From NCBI RefSeq assembly GCF_900089835.1, contig NZ_OANU01000010.1, positions 1 through 64,000 of the forward strand: a DNA stretch of 64,000 nt, written 5' to 3'. The notes beneath the pieces are model-generated. The model worked only from the letters and a program-made list of their open reading frames with translations. It was not told the DNA's origin and did no database searches. The stretch is from Vibrio thalassae. Lineage in GTDB: Bacteria; Pseudomonadota; Gammaproteobacteria; Enterobacterales; Vibrionaceae. The translations under genes and the position numbers were made by a program. Shown one piece after another: positions 17,599-26,107 of the stretch. Position 1 is the stretch's first letter, and each line of letters starts with the position of its first letter.

Positions 17599-18711
17599 AT
17601 GGCAACTTTAGAACTTAAACAGATCCGCAAAACTTATAAAAATGCGGATAATGAAACTCTCAAGGGTATAGATATCAGCATTGACTCTGGCGAGTTCCTT
17701 ATCCTTGTTGGCCCCTCAGGTTGTGGAAAGTCGACTTTGATGAATACCATTGCTGGACTTGAAGACATAAGCTCTGGCGAAATAGTCATTGATGGTCGTG
17801 ACGTCGCGCAAGTGCAGCCGAAGGACCGTGATATTGCTATGGTATTTCAATCTTATGCCCTGTATCCCAATATGACGGTACGTGGCAATATTGCTTTTGG
17901 TCTTAAAATTCGAAAAATGCCTCAGGAACAGATTGATGCCGAGGTCAACCGAGTCGCTGAGATGTTGCAGATTGACCACCTTCTTGACCGAAAACCATCA
18001 CAGCTCTCGGGTGGACAGAGGCAACGGGTCGCAATGGGTCGAGCGTTAGCGCGTCGTCCTAAGCTTTACTTGTTCGATGAGCCTTTATCTAACCTAGATG
18101 CAAAACTACGTGTGGAGATGCGACATCAGATAAAGCGCCTCCATCAACAGCTAGAGACAACAATTGTGTATGTCACTCATGACCAAATCGAAGCAATGAC
18201 GCTTGCTGATCGCATTGCGGTGATGAAAGACGGTGAGTTACAGCAATTGGGCTCGCCGAAAGAGATCTATAACAAGCCAAACAATATGTTCGTAGCAGGC
18301 TTTATGGGCTCTCCTTCGATGAGCTTTATTAGGACACGTGTTGACTTGGATGAGAACGATAAGCCAATTGTCCGCGTGTTCTCAGGTGATAATCAACAGC
18401 ATGTTGTCGCGCTGCCAGAATCTCTGCGCTCACAAGATGGCAACGAGATTGTGATTGGTCTGCGTCCTGAACACATCACAGAAAAACTCGATGAAGAGAC
18501 GGCCGTTGCAACTAAAGTAAAACTCAAACTGGAAGTTCTTGAGCCAACAGGTCCTGATGTTATTGCTATGGTTAAAGTCAATGAACAGGAAGTAGCGTGC
18601 CGTCTATCACCTGAATTTGACGTCAATGCAGGGGACGTGGCCCCCCTTTATTTTGATATGTCTAAAGCGGTGTTTTTTGATGCAGGGACTGAGGAGAGGT
18701 TGTTAGTGTAG
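17599..18711 (+). CDS. sugar ABC transporter ATPase (MalK/UgpC type)
   Basis: Cytoplasmic ATPase of 370 residues. The Walker A is GPSGCGKST (near 38-46), the ABC signature LSGGQRQRVAMGRA (near 135), the Walker B LYLFDEPLSNLD, and the switch His in VTHDQIEAMT. The C-terminal 130 residues form the TOBE/regulatory domain of the MalK group, with the conserved segment VIGLRPEHI. Last gene of the operon, followed by a strong terminator. Confidence 0.9.
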   Translation: MATLELKQIRKTYKNADNETLKGIDISIDSGEFLILVGPSGCGKSTLMNTIAGLEDISSGEIVIDGRDVAQVQPKDRDIAMVFQSYALYPNMTVRGNIAFGLKIRKMPQEQIDAEVNRVAEMLQIDHLLDRKPSQLSGGQRQRVAMGRALARRPKLYLFDEPLSNLDAKLRVEMRHQIKRLHQQLETTIVYVTHDQIEAMTLADRIAVMKDGELQQLGSPKEIYNKPNNMFVAGFMGSPSMSFIRTRVDLDENDKPIVRVFSGDNQQHVVALPESLRSQDGNEIVIGLRPEHITEKLDEETAVATKVKLKLEVLEPTGPDVIAMVKVNEQEVACRLSPEFDVNAGDVAPLYFDMSKAVFFDAGTEERLLV

Positions 18712-18741
18712 GGATGTGAGGCATTACGGCTTCACATTTTT

Positions 18742-18790
18742 AGAGCTGATCCCACAAAGCCAGTGGGGGGGAGTGGGTCAGCTCTTTTTT
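18742..18790 (+). terminator. terminator of the sugar ABC operon
   Basis: AGAGCTGATCCCAC (18742-18755) pairs with GTGGGTCAGCTCT (18773-18785) with one internal mismatch, followed by a run of T. It isolates the ABC operon from the dctPQM operon. Confidence 0.85.
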
Positions 18791-18843
18791 TGATATTGGG
18801 TCATTTCCCACCAATACCACAAATTTCCGTGTTTCATTTTCCA

Positions 18844-18879
18844 CTCATTACTTTATGCCCGAAGTGTTTGCTCATTACT
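18844..18879 (+). repeat. direct repeat upstream of the dctP sigma-54 promoter
   Basis: CTCATTACT occurs at 18844-18852 and 18871-18879 (27-base period). Relative to the expected transcription start near 18948 the copies are centred near -100 and -73, where DctD-type activators usually bind. Known DctD sites are inverted rather than direct repeats, so binding here is only a possibility. Confidence 0.3.
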
Positions 18880-18921
18880 GAATTTCAATTATCTTTCTGA
18901 AAAGTTTTGTTTTTTTGAGGT

Positions 18922-18937
18922 TGGCACTCTTATTGCT
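18922..18937 (+). promoter_or_regulatory. sigma-54 promoter of dctPQM
   Basis: TGGCAC (18922-18927), five bases, then TTGCT (18933-18937). The invariant GG and GC are exactly ten bases apart, as required for RpoN. It lies 58 bases before the dctP start. This fits control by the NtrC-type regulator DctD encoded at 22407-23753. Confidence 0.85.
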
Positions 18938-18995
18938 CTCTTGATGCCTATCAGTACCCATTGATGGGACTGCATTAATCCAAAGGAGAATAATA

Positions 18996-19994
18996 ATGTT
19001 AAAGCCTCTATCCCTACTGTCTGTTTCTGCTATTGCTCTGGCAAGTTTCAATGCCACGGCAGCGTGCGATCCTGGTGAGATAGTGATTAAGTTTAGTCAC
19101 GTCACCAATACCGACAAGCACCCTAAAGGTATCGCCGCATCTTTGTTAGAAGAGCGTGTCAATACGGAAATGAACGGTAAAGCGTGTATGCAGGTGTTTC
19201 CTAACTCTACTCTTTATGATGACAATAAGGTTCTCGAAGCCCTTTTAAACGGCGATGTTCAACTTGCCGCTCCATCACTTTCTAAGTTCGAGAAGTTTAC
19301 CAAGAAGTACCGTATTTTTGATCTTCCTTTCCTATTTGAAAATGTGGAAGCCGTCGATCGTTTTCAAAACTCAGAATCGGGTGAAAAGCTAAAAAATGCG
19401 ATGAATCGTCGTGGTCTTCAAGGTCTAGCGTTTTGGCATAATGGCATGAAACAAATGTCTGCCAACAAACCATTATTACTACCAGAAGATGCAAAGGATC
19501 TAAAATTCCGAGTGCAAGCGTCTGACGTTTTAGTTGCTCAGTTTGAACAACTAGGGGCGAACCCACAGAAAATGTCTTTTAAAGAGGTGTATGGCGGCCT
19601 GCAAACTAAGGTTATCGATGGTCAAGAAAATACTTGGTCGAATATCTATGGCAAGAAGTTCTTTGAAGTACAAGACGGCGTGACAGAGACCAATCACGGT
19701 ATCCTTGATTATCTTGTCGTGACTTCAAAAGAGTTCTGGGATGGTATGCCGGATGACACTCGTGAGCAATTTGCACAGATTCTAAAAGAAGTGACAGAGA
19801 CTCGTAATTCTGAGTCGAGTAAAGTCAACCTCGCTAACAAAAACAACATTGTTGAAGCTGGTGGTGTAGTGCGTACGTTGACTCCTGAGCAACGTCAGCA
19901 ATGGGTTCAAGCGTTGCAACCTGTTTGGCAGAAGTTTGAGAAAGATATTGGCTCAGATCTGATTGACGCAGCTCAAGCGTCAAACCAACAATAA
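18996..19994 (+). CDS. dctP: C4-dicarboxylate TRAP transporter binding protein DctP
   Basis: Periplasmic solute receptor of a sodium-driven TRAP system for succinate, fumarate and malate. It is 332 residues, with a signal peptide of about 22 residues (ending NATA). The mature part shows the DctP pattern: IVIKFSHVTNTDKHPKG near the N terminus, FRVQASDVLVAQFEQLGANP in the middle, and the nearby KEVYGGLQTKVIDGQENTWS, which holds ligand-contact positions. Preceded by AAAGGAG. Followed by the membrane subunits dctQ and dctM. Confidence 0.9.
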   Translation: MLKPLSLLSVSAIALASFNATAACDPGEIVIKFSHVTNTDKHPKGIAASLLEERVNTEMNGKACMQVFPNSTLYDDNKVLEALLNGDVQLAAPSLSKFEKFTKKYRIFDLPFLFENVEAVDRFQNSESGEKLKNAMNRRGLQGLAFWHNGMKQMSANKPLLLPEDAKDLKFRVQASDVLVAQFEQLGANPQKMSFKEVYGGLQTKVIDGQENTWSNIYGKKFFEVQDGVTETNHGILDYLVVTSKEFWDGMPDDTREQFAQILKEVTETRNSESSKVNLANKNNIVEAGGVVRTLTPEQRQQWVQALQPVWQKFEKDIGSDLIDAAQASNQQ

Positions 19995-20013
19995 TCTCAC
20001 ACTCATAACGAGG

Positions 20014-20034
20014 GGCCTCACGGGAAGTGGGGCC
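20014..20034 (+). other. intercistronic hairpin after dctP
   Basis: GGCCTCAC (20014-20021) pairs with GTGGGGCC (20027-20034) through eight pairs including one G-T, around a GGGAA loop. No T run follows. It is likely to stabilise the dctP part of the mRNA and set a high ratio of binding protein to membrane subunits. Confidence 0.5.
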
Positions 20035-20064
20035 TAACCTCCTGTCCCTACTATTACAAAAGCG

Positions 20065-20727
20065 ATGTATCACATGGAACAGTCTGTTATCTCTCGTATT
20101 GGTAAAGTTACCGATGCTTTTGAAGAAACCTTGATTGCTTTCTTTCTAGGCGCGATGACGTTACTGACTTTTGCTAACGTTATCTCTCGTTACGTATTTA
20201 ACGATAATATTCTTTGGGCTCTTGAACTTACCGTATTTATGTTTGCCTGGATGGTGCTTGTCGGCGCCTCTTATGGAGTAAAGAAACATTTCCATATCGG
20301 TGTTGATGTTGTCATCAATATGGTCTTAGAAGACAAGCGCAAACTTTTTGCTATCGTCTCAGTATTATCTTGTTTAGCCTTCTCTATCCTGTTGTTGATC
20401 GGTTCATGGAACTATTGGTATCCGTTCGCTACCGAACGTGCGTGGTATGAAACCGATGATATTCCTATGCCCGAAATGTTGCAGTTTTTAGCTGACTGGC
20501 TCAATGAGGGTGAACGTTACGAAAAACTACCGCGCTTTATTCCTTATATGGCCTTACCAATTGGTATGGCACTACTCACATTTAGATTCACTCAGGCAGC
20601 GTATCAGATCATGACGGGCAAATTGGATCGTCTGATCGCAGGTCATGAAGCTGAAGAAGATCTAGAAGCGTTAAAAGCGGACATGCAAGACAACGCGTTT
20701 GACAGTGTTAAAGACAAGGATAAATAA
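20065..20727 (+). CDS. dctQ: TRAP transporter small membrane subunit DctQ
   Basis: Four-helix membrane subunit that holds DctM and docks DctP. It is 220 residues, slightly long for the family because of an acidic C-terminal tail and a longer loop before the last helix. The conserved segment around NVISRYVFNDNILWALELT (near 38-56) is typical. A second ATG three codons downstream (20074) is an equally good start; neither has a strong ribosome binding site. dctM starts two bases after its stop. Confidence 0.85.
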   Translation: MYHMEQSVISRIGKVTDAFEETLIAFFLGAMTLLTFANVISRYVFNDNILWALELTVFMFAWMVLVGASYGVKKHFHIGVDVVINMVLEDKRKLFAIVSVLSCLAFSILLLIGSWNYWYPFATERAWYETDDIPMPEMLQFLADWLNEGERYEKLPRFIPYMALPIGMALLTFRFTQAAYQIMTGKLDRLIAGHEAEEDLEALKADMQDNAFDSVKDKDK

Positions 20728-20729
20728 GC

Positions 20730-22091
20730 ATGGATATTCTATTACTCTTTTTAATGGTGGTAGGCTTCATGCTAATTGGCGTGCCTATTGCCGTGTCACT
20801 GGGATTGTCCAGTATCTTGTTCCTACTAATGCACTCGGACGCATCGTTAGCATCTGTAGCGCAAACCTTGTTTAACGCCTTTGCTGGCCACTATACGTTA
20901 CTTGCAATTCCATTCTTTATTCTCGCATCAAGCTTTATGTCAACGGGTGGTGTGGCGAAGCGGATCATTCGCTTTGCGATAGCTATGGTTGGTTGGTTCC
21001 GAGGCGGTCTAGCCATGGCGTCGGTAGTGGCATGTATGATGTTTGCCGCGCTATCTGGCTCATCACCTGCTACGGTCGTTGCGATTGGTAGTATTGTTAT
21101 CGCAGGTATGATCAAAAATGGCTATACCAAAGAGTTTGCGGCAGGGGTTATTTGTAATGCCGGTACACTAGGGATTTTGATCCCACCTTCCATCGTTATG
21201 GTGGTGTACGCTGCAGCAACAGATGTGTCGGTAGGTCGTATGTTCTTAGGTGGTGTTATTCCAGGGTTGCTCGCCGGTTTAATGTTAATGGTAGCGATCT
21301 ACATAGCTGCAACCGTGAAAGGTTTGCCCAAGCAACCATTTGTCGGTTGGAAGGAAGTGTTCGACTCCGCTCGTGAGGCAAGTTGGGGCTTGTTACTAGT
21401 GGTGATTATTCTTGGCGGTATTTATGGTGGCGTATTTACACCTACAGAAGCGGCTGCGGTTGCTGCTGTCTATTCGTTTTTGATTGCCAATTTTATTTAC
21501 AAAGACATGGGGCCATTTGCTGATAAGGAAAATCGCAAGCCAGCCCTTGTTAAAGTGTTCCAAGCTTTTGTTCATAAAGATACCAAGCATACGTTGTTTG
21601 AAGCTGGAAAACTGACCATCATGCTTCTGTTTATCATTGCCAATGCTTTGATTCTTAAGCATGTGTTAACCGAAGAACGCATTCCTCAAATGATAACGGA
21701 ATCAATGCTTTCAGCGGGTCTTGGCCCAATTACCTTTCTTATTGTGGTCAACGTTTTACTGCTTATCGGCGGTCAGTTCATGGAGCCGTCGGGCTTATTG
21801 ATCATCGTTGCACCCTTGGTGTTCCCAATTGCTATTGCGTTAGGTATCGACCCCATTCACCTTGGCATTATGATGGTAGTGAACATGGAAATTGGGATGA
21901 TAACACCACCGGTCGGGCTCAATCTCTTCGTGACCGCTGGGGTGGCGAAAATGTCGATGATGGGTGTGGTGAAAGCGGCATTGCCTTGGGTCGCGGTGAT
22001 GTTCCTATTCTTAATCATCGTTACTTACGTTCCGTGGGTGTCAACGTGGCTTCCGACCACATTAATGGGGCCGGAGATCATTACCAAGTAA
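20730..22091 (+). CDS. dctM: TRAP transporter large membrane subunit DctM
   Basis: Transport-catalysing subunit, 453 residues with about 12 hydrophobic segments. Family features include FNAFAGHYTLLAIPFFILAS near 50-69, the repeated Gly/Pro-rich hairpin motifs (GTLGILIPPSIVMVVYAAAT) and MEIGMITPPVGLNLFVTAGV near the C terminus. Completes the dctPQM operon and is followed by a strong hairpin. Confidence 0.92.
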   Translation: MDILLLFLMVVGFMLIGVPIAVSLGLSSILFLLMHSDASLASVAQTLFNAFAGHYTLLAIPFFILASSFMSTGGVAKRIIRFAIAMVGWFRGGLAMASVVACMMFAALSGSSPATVVAIGSIVIAGMIKNGYTKEFAAGVICNAGTLGILIPPSIVMVVYAAATDVSVGRMFLGGVIPGLLAGLMLMVAIYIAATVKGLPKQPFVGWKEVFDSAREASWGLLLVVIILGGIYGGVFTPTEAAAVAAVYSFLIANFIYKDMGPFADKENRKPALVKVFQAFVHKDTKHTLFEAGKLTIMLLFIIANALILKHVLTEERIPQMITESMLSAGLGPITFLIVVNVLLLIGGQFMEPSGLLIIVAPLVFPIAIALGIDPIHLGIMMVVNMEIGMITPPVGLNLFVTAGVAKMSMMGVVKAALPWVAVMFLFLIIVTYVPWVSTWLPTTLMGPEIITK

Positions 22092-22104
22092 CCTCTGACT
22101 CACG

Positions 22105-22133
22105 AAAAAAAGAGGAGGTCGTTAGACCTCCTC
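22105..22133 (-). terminator. terminator between dctM and the small minus-strand gene
   Basis: GAGGAGGTC (22112-22120) and GACCTCCTC (22125-22133) form a perfect 9-bp stem with a 4-base loop. On the minus strand it is followed by seven T (22105-22111 read in reverse), so it mainly terminates the small gene at 22122-22310, whose stop codon lies in the loop. It may also stall dctPQM transcription coming the other way. Confidence 0.8.
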
Positions 22134-22310
22134 ATCGATATGCTTGATGTTCTGCGTTCTTGGATCTGGCTGAGAGCGTCGATCATAAAAAACACGTCTA
22201 CTCTGTTTTTTCCTTCTGTCTACTGTTTCGCTGGTGCGATGCTCAACATAAAAAATACCATCGATTTCTACCGTATCAGAAATTAAGGGAACCTTCGTTT
22301 TTTCGCCCAT
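22122..22310 (-). CDS. small charged protein of unknown function
   Basis: 62 residues, not recognised. No signal peptide or membrane segment. The middle is strongly basic (DRRKKQSRRVFYDRRS) and the N-terminal part could form short strands around a KVPLISDTVEIDG segment. The ATG is preceded by AGGGAGA at suitable spacing, and the stop codon falls in the loop of a terminator, which together support a real gene. It lies between the dctPQM and dctBD units, which are convergent around it. Confidence 0.6.
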   Translation of the reverse strand: MGEKTKVPLISDTVEIDGIFYVEHRTSETVDRRKKQSRRVFYDRRSQPDPRTQNIKHIDEEV

Positions 22311-22406
22311 AATTGTCTCCCTACGTGTTCTTATACTTAATTGCTATGCAACTTACTGTCTATATAATTTCAGTATAGGAGACTTAGCTCACACTTCTAC
22401 AGTAAT

Positions 22407-23753
22407 TTAGTAGGTGCTTTTATAAGACTCCTTAATAAGTTGATATTTCTGCATTTTATCGTACAAAGTTTTTCTTGGGATGTTGAGCTTCGTCATCGTA
22501 GCTTTGATACTTCCGTTAGTTTCACTAAGGGCCTGCTCAATGACATTCTTCTCAAATAAATTTACCTGCTCAGCAAGTGATTGAGCATCGTCGTTCTCTC
22601 CTGGCGTAGGCGTACCTGCTTGGATTTTGCCAAGTAATACAAAACGTTCTGCGCAATTTCTCAGTTCTCTAACGTTTCCTGGCCAATCATGGCCAATCAA
22701 CTGACTCAATTGTTGAGCAGATAAAGCGTTGGCCGTTTTTCCATAGCGAGATGCGGCGACCAGTTGAAAATGGTGAAACAAAGAGGCGATGTCATCTTTG
22801 CGATCTCTTAATGGTGGTAAATCAAGTGTGACGATATTTAGTCGGTAATAAAGATCCTGCCGAAAGTTACCATCCAGAGAGGCTTGGTTTAGATCGGTTT
22901 TTGTGGCAGCAATAACCCGTATGTTTAAGGGTATCAGGGTGTTAGAGCCAATACGTTCAATGGCACGTTCTTGTAAGACTCTCAACAATCTAATCTGTGC
23001 TTGCTGGGGCATAGACTCTATTTCATCAAGAAATAACGTGCCGCCATTTGCATGCTCAAATTTACCAATACGCGTGCTTTCTGCACCGGTAAATGCGCCC
23101 TTTTCATGGCCGTACAACTCACTTTCAATCAAGTTTTCAGGAACTGCGCCACAGTTTACCGCGACGAAATTCCCTTCTTTTCTTGAGCTTTGTTCATGCA
23201 AAGAGCGCGCAACCAATTCTTTACCTGTGCCCGTTTCCCCAAATAACAAGATATCAGCATCGGTATCAGCAACCACAGAAATAGTAGAGCGTAGCTCTTG
23301 AATGACCTGAGTGTCACCGATAATTCTTGGGCCAAGGGTTTGACTTGCCTTTAGTGAACGTTTGAGGCGTTCATTTTCAAGGGTAAGTTGTCGCTTCTCT
23401 ATCGCTCGCTGCGTGATTTCGATAAGACGTTCGGCAGAGAAGGGTTTCTCGATAAAATCATAGGCGCCATCTTGAATGGCTTGAACCGCCATAGAGATAT
23501 CACCGTGTCCTGTGATGAGGATTACTGGGATATTTTGGTAGTGATGAGTAACGGTATTGAGCAGATCTAGACCTGATAACCCGGGTAAACGAATATCGGA
23601 AATAATGGCGAGTGGTCGCTCATTGTGTTTTAGACACAACAGCGCCTCTTCTACCGATGAGAAGAATTGTGCATCAATATCGGCGAGTTCGAAGCTCTGC
23701 TGTAACGCGGCTCTAATATCATCATCGTCATCAATAAAAAATACGTAGCTCAT
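22407..23753 (-). CDS. dctD: C4-dicarboxylate response regulator DctD (NtrC family)
   Basis: Sigma-54-dependent activator of 448 residues. The receiver domain has Asp53 as phosphoacceptor (IISDIRLPGLSG). The AAA+ domain has Walker A GETGTGKELVARS and the sigma-54 contact loop GAFTGA. A C-terminal Fis-type helix-turn-helix (about 400-440) contains NGSIKATMTKLNIPRKTLYD. It is the downstream gene of the dctB-dctD pair. The RpoN promoter ahead of dctP is its natural target. Confidence 0.93.
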   Translation of the reverse strand: MSYVFFIDDDDDIRAALQQSFELADIDAQFFSSVEEALLCLKHNERPLAIISDIRLPGLSGLDLLNTVTHHYQNIPVILITGHGDISMAVQAIQDGAYDFIEKPFSAERLIEITQRAIEKRQLTLENERLKRSLKASQTLGPRIIGDTQVIQELRSTISVVADTDADILLFGETGTGKELVARSLHEQSSRKEGNFVAVNCGAVPENLIESELYGHEKGAFTGAESTRIGKFEHANGGTLFLDEIESMPQQAQIRLLRVLQERAIERIGSNTLIPLNIRVIAATKTDLNQASLDGNFRQDLYYRLNIVTLDLPPLRDRKDDIASLFHHFQLVAASRYGKTANALSAQQLSQLIGHDWPGNVRELRNCAERFVLLGKIQAGTPTPGENDDAQSLAEQVNLFEKNVIEQALSETNGSIKATMTKLNIPRKTLYDKMQKYQLIKESYKSTY

Positions 23754-23756
23754 CGC

Positions 23757-25547
23757 TTAGTCCTTGTCCGTATGAGTACAAATTGGCAATTCGACCGAAA
23801 AACGCGCACCGCCTAACGGAGAGCGGGCAACGCGAATCTTGCCGTTTAAATTTTGGATAATTTGTTGTGAGATAGACAGCCCTAATCCTAACCCGTTGTC
23901 CTTTGTGGTATAGAAGGGCTCAAACAGCTCGGCAACAGAGTTTCCATCCAGTCCTGGCCCTGAATCATCAATATGAATGGTTACCTTGGTTTGACCTTGC
24001 TCTATCGCTAATACCAGGTGTTTCTCATTATGATTGTGCATGGCTTGAATAGCATTCGTCAGTAAGTTGATGAGCACTTGTTCCACTTGAATTGGATTGA
24101 TATGTACCAAGATATCTTGTTGCTTGATGTTGCACTCCAGTGTGACCTGATGGCTTTTGAGTTGTGGCTGAATCAACTCAATGGTCGAATATATGACCGG
24201 AGCAAGCTGGACTTGGCTTAACTCATTGGCGTCACTTCGTTTGGCAAAAGATTTCAATTGTTGGCTTATTTTTGCCATCCGCTCTGTCAATACCACGATA
24301 CGTTCTAGATTTTCTCGTGCACGGTCAACTCTGTTTTTATCAATAAAACGCTGGCCGTTTTCTGCAAAACTGAGAATAGCGGCTAAAGGATTATTGAGTT
24401 CATGGCTAATACTGGCGGACATCTGTCCTAAAACGGCTAACTTTGCCGCCTGAATAAGTTCGTCATGAGCTTGCCTCAACGCTCTTTCTGTTTTCACTCT
24501 TTCATCGATTTCGAGATGCAGTTCAGATGTACGTTCCATCACCAAATATTCAAGCTTTTGTTTGGCTTCGGCTTGTACCTGCTCGATTTGGCGATGACGG
24601 TAACGTCGCGTCTCTATTAGTGCCACGATTAGGTAAAGAGTGATAAAAACGAGCGTTAAGACGCTAATAAAGCCGAAAAGCTTAATATAAAGTGTTGAAA
24701 GGGGGGTCAACACCCGCAAAATGAGATTTGGAATGCCAGACTCACGTTGTGTAACGAGGTAGTGTTTGGTCAATAAGTTGCCTGCAGGATTGGTCAATTG
24801 AGAGGACGGGTCAGAAAGGTTACCAATAAACCCTAAGCTGCGAATATTGGTTTCTAGATATTGCCTTGACTGCCGAATGAGGCGCAAGGTTTGTGGCTCC
24901 AACAGGGATAGGCTTTTAAACAACCAACTAGGATTACTCGACATAAAAACCACATGGTTATTGTCGGTGGCAACATAAGTGCTGGTTTCACTTTGCCAAT
25001 TTCGTTCAATCGATAACAAGTCCATTTTTACGACAATGACGCCAATGTGTTCCGCTGCGTATGTAACAGGGAACGAGTAGTAATAACCGCGCTGTCCAGA
25101 CGTAGAGCCCAGCGCAAAATAGGTACTGCGACTGCCGTTGATGGCTTGCTGAAAATAAGGACGAAAAGCGAAGTTTTTACCAACAAAGGAGCGCTCAAGA
25201 TCCCAGTTGCTAGAGGCGATAGTGTTGCCATAACGGTCAATGAGATAGGTGTCGGACGCTTGAATGATACGGTTTGCTTTCTCAAGGTAGCGATTTGTGA
25301 CCTCAATCTGTGCACTGTTTGTCGGTGACAATAACGCATCAACAGGCTCTTTATCTTGCGACAGCAGTTGGGGGATATGCCGATACTTGTCTAATTTACT
25401 ATCAATGGTTTCTACAAAACGATTTAGCCAGTTGTTATGTTGTTCTTGGAGATCCGTGTAACTATGCTGCCAGTACCAATGGCCGCCTACTGTCGAGATA
25501 AAGACAAATAGGACAACAAAGCCTAGTAAAATCCGTTTCAATCGCAT
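23757..25547 (-). CDS. dctB: C4-dicarboxylate sensor kinase DctB
   Basis: Membrane histidine kinase of 596 residues. Two membrane helices (near 7-26 and 290-312) flank a large periplasmic double-Cache sensor that includes RYGNTIASSNWDLERSFVGK. A coiled linker leads to the H-box SASISHELNNPLAAILSF and the ATPase domain with NLLTNAIQAM and GLGLGLSISQQI. It ends three bases before dctD, so the two genes form an operon transcribed away from tig. Confidence 0.93.
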   Translation of the reverse strand: MRLKRILLGFVVLFVFISTVGGHWYWQHSYTDLQEQHNNWLNRFVETIDSKLDKYRHIPQLLSQDKEPVDALLSPTNSAQIEVTNRYLEKANRIIQASDTYLIDRYGNTIASSNWDLERSFVGKNFAFRPYFQQAINGSRSTYFALGSTSGQRGYYYSFPVTYAAEHIGVIVVKMDLLSIERNWQSETSTYVATDNNHVVFMSSNPSWLFKSLSLLEPQTLRLIRQSRQYLETNIRSLGFIGNLSDPSSQLTNPAGNLLTKHYLVTQRESGIPNLILRVLTPLSTLYIKLFGFISVLTLVFITLYLIVALIETRRYRHRQIEQVQAEAKQKLEYLVMERTSELHLEIDERVKTERALRQAHDELIQAAKLAVLGQMSASISHELNNPLAAILSFAENGQRFIDKNRVDRARENLERIVVLTERMAKISQQLKSFAKRSDANELSQVQLAPVIYSTIELIQPQLKSHQVTLECNIKQQDILVHINPIQVEQVLINLLTNAIQAMHNHNEKHLVLAIEQGQTKVTIHIDDSGPGLDGNSVAELFEPFYTTKDNGLGLGLSISQQIIQNLNGKIRVARSPLGGARFSVELPICTHTDKD

Positions 25548-25552
25548 CGTCG

Positions 25553-25577
25553 AACCCCAACGTTAAACCCCAACGTT
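25553..25577. repeat. two tandem copies of a 13-bp repeat upstream of dctB
   Basis: AACCCCAACGTT occurs at 25553-25564 and again at 25566-25577. It lies in the 75-base interval between the divergent dctB start and the small gene at 25623. Each copy contains the palindrome AACGTT. It could be a regulator site or simple slippage. Confidence 0.4.
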
Positions 25578-25622
25578 TCAATGTGTCGCTTGAGAGTATA
25601 GGTTAACGAATTTGGGTGTTTT

Positions 25623-25796
25623 ATGGCAAAAAAGTTACAAGAACTGAGAGGTAAAAGCGCCGTAAAACAAGAGCAAGATCTCTTTTTTCACCATTCACCA
25701 AAAAAAGCCCTTCACTCTCTTGAAAAAGCCGATATTGTCCCCATTTCAAGTTGGAATCGGTTGAAAACGTCATTGTTGAACGTTTTCTTAGAGTAA
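25623..25796 (+). CDS. 57-residue conserved-looking small protein
   Basis: The frame ATG 25623 to TAA 25794-25796 encodes a basic, soluble protein starting MAKKLQELRGKSAVKQ, with a C-terminal amphipathic helix (WNRLKTSLLNVFLE). No family is recognised. Its place between dctB and tig matches a small hypothetical gene that I recall at the same position in V. cholerae (from memory). The ribosome binding site is weak. Composition and start position make a real gene likely, but function is unknown. Confidence 0.6.
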   Translation: MAKKLQELRGKSAVKQEQDLFFHHSPKKALHSLEKADIVPISSWNRLKTSLLNVFLE

Positions 25797-26107
25797 TTAG
25801 AGACAAAACCACCGATTGACCCGAGTTCGACTCGACAGGGTAGGCGGAGATCGCTAGAATGTCGCGTCTGAAATTTTGTCCTGAGACTAATCAGAGATGC
25901 CTTTGAGGCTGTCAATTCAGCCCGATGAAGACGTCACTCATTAGTCCGATAGCCAAGAGAGTCATGCAATTGAAGCATGATTGACTGGTTATCGATGCTC
26001 ACTTTAAAGAAGTGCCTATTGGTACTAACAAGGATGAAGCGGAAATATCCTCGTGATATGGATGCTCATACGCTCAGCCAACACTGAGCCAAACTGAGGT
26101 TTATACA
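25797..26107 (+). promoter_or_regulatory. 311-base leader/promoter region before tig
   Basis: No gene is seen here. Positions 25981-26009 hold a possible promoter (TTGACT, 17 bases, TTAAAG; weak -10). Near 25823, CGAGT and ACTCG form a small hairpin. Just before tig, GCTCAG and CTGAGC (about 26072-26089) form another, and GAGG supplies the ribosome binding site. The interval is long for a tig promoter and could carry a small RNA or a long leader. Confidence 0.35.

Noticed and set aside
25810..25850. tRNA or tRNA-like gene before tig (GTTCGACTC resembles a T loop)
   Set aside because: No acceptor, D or anticodon arms can be drawn around it.
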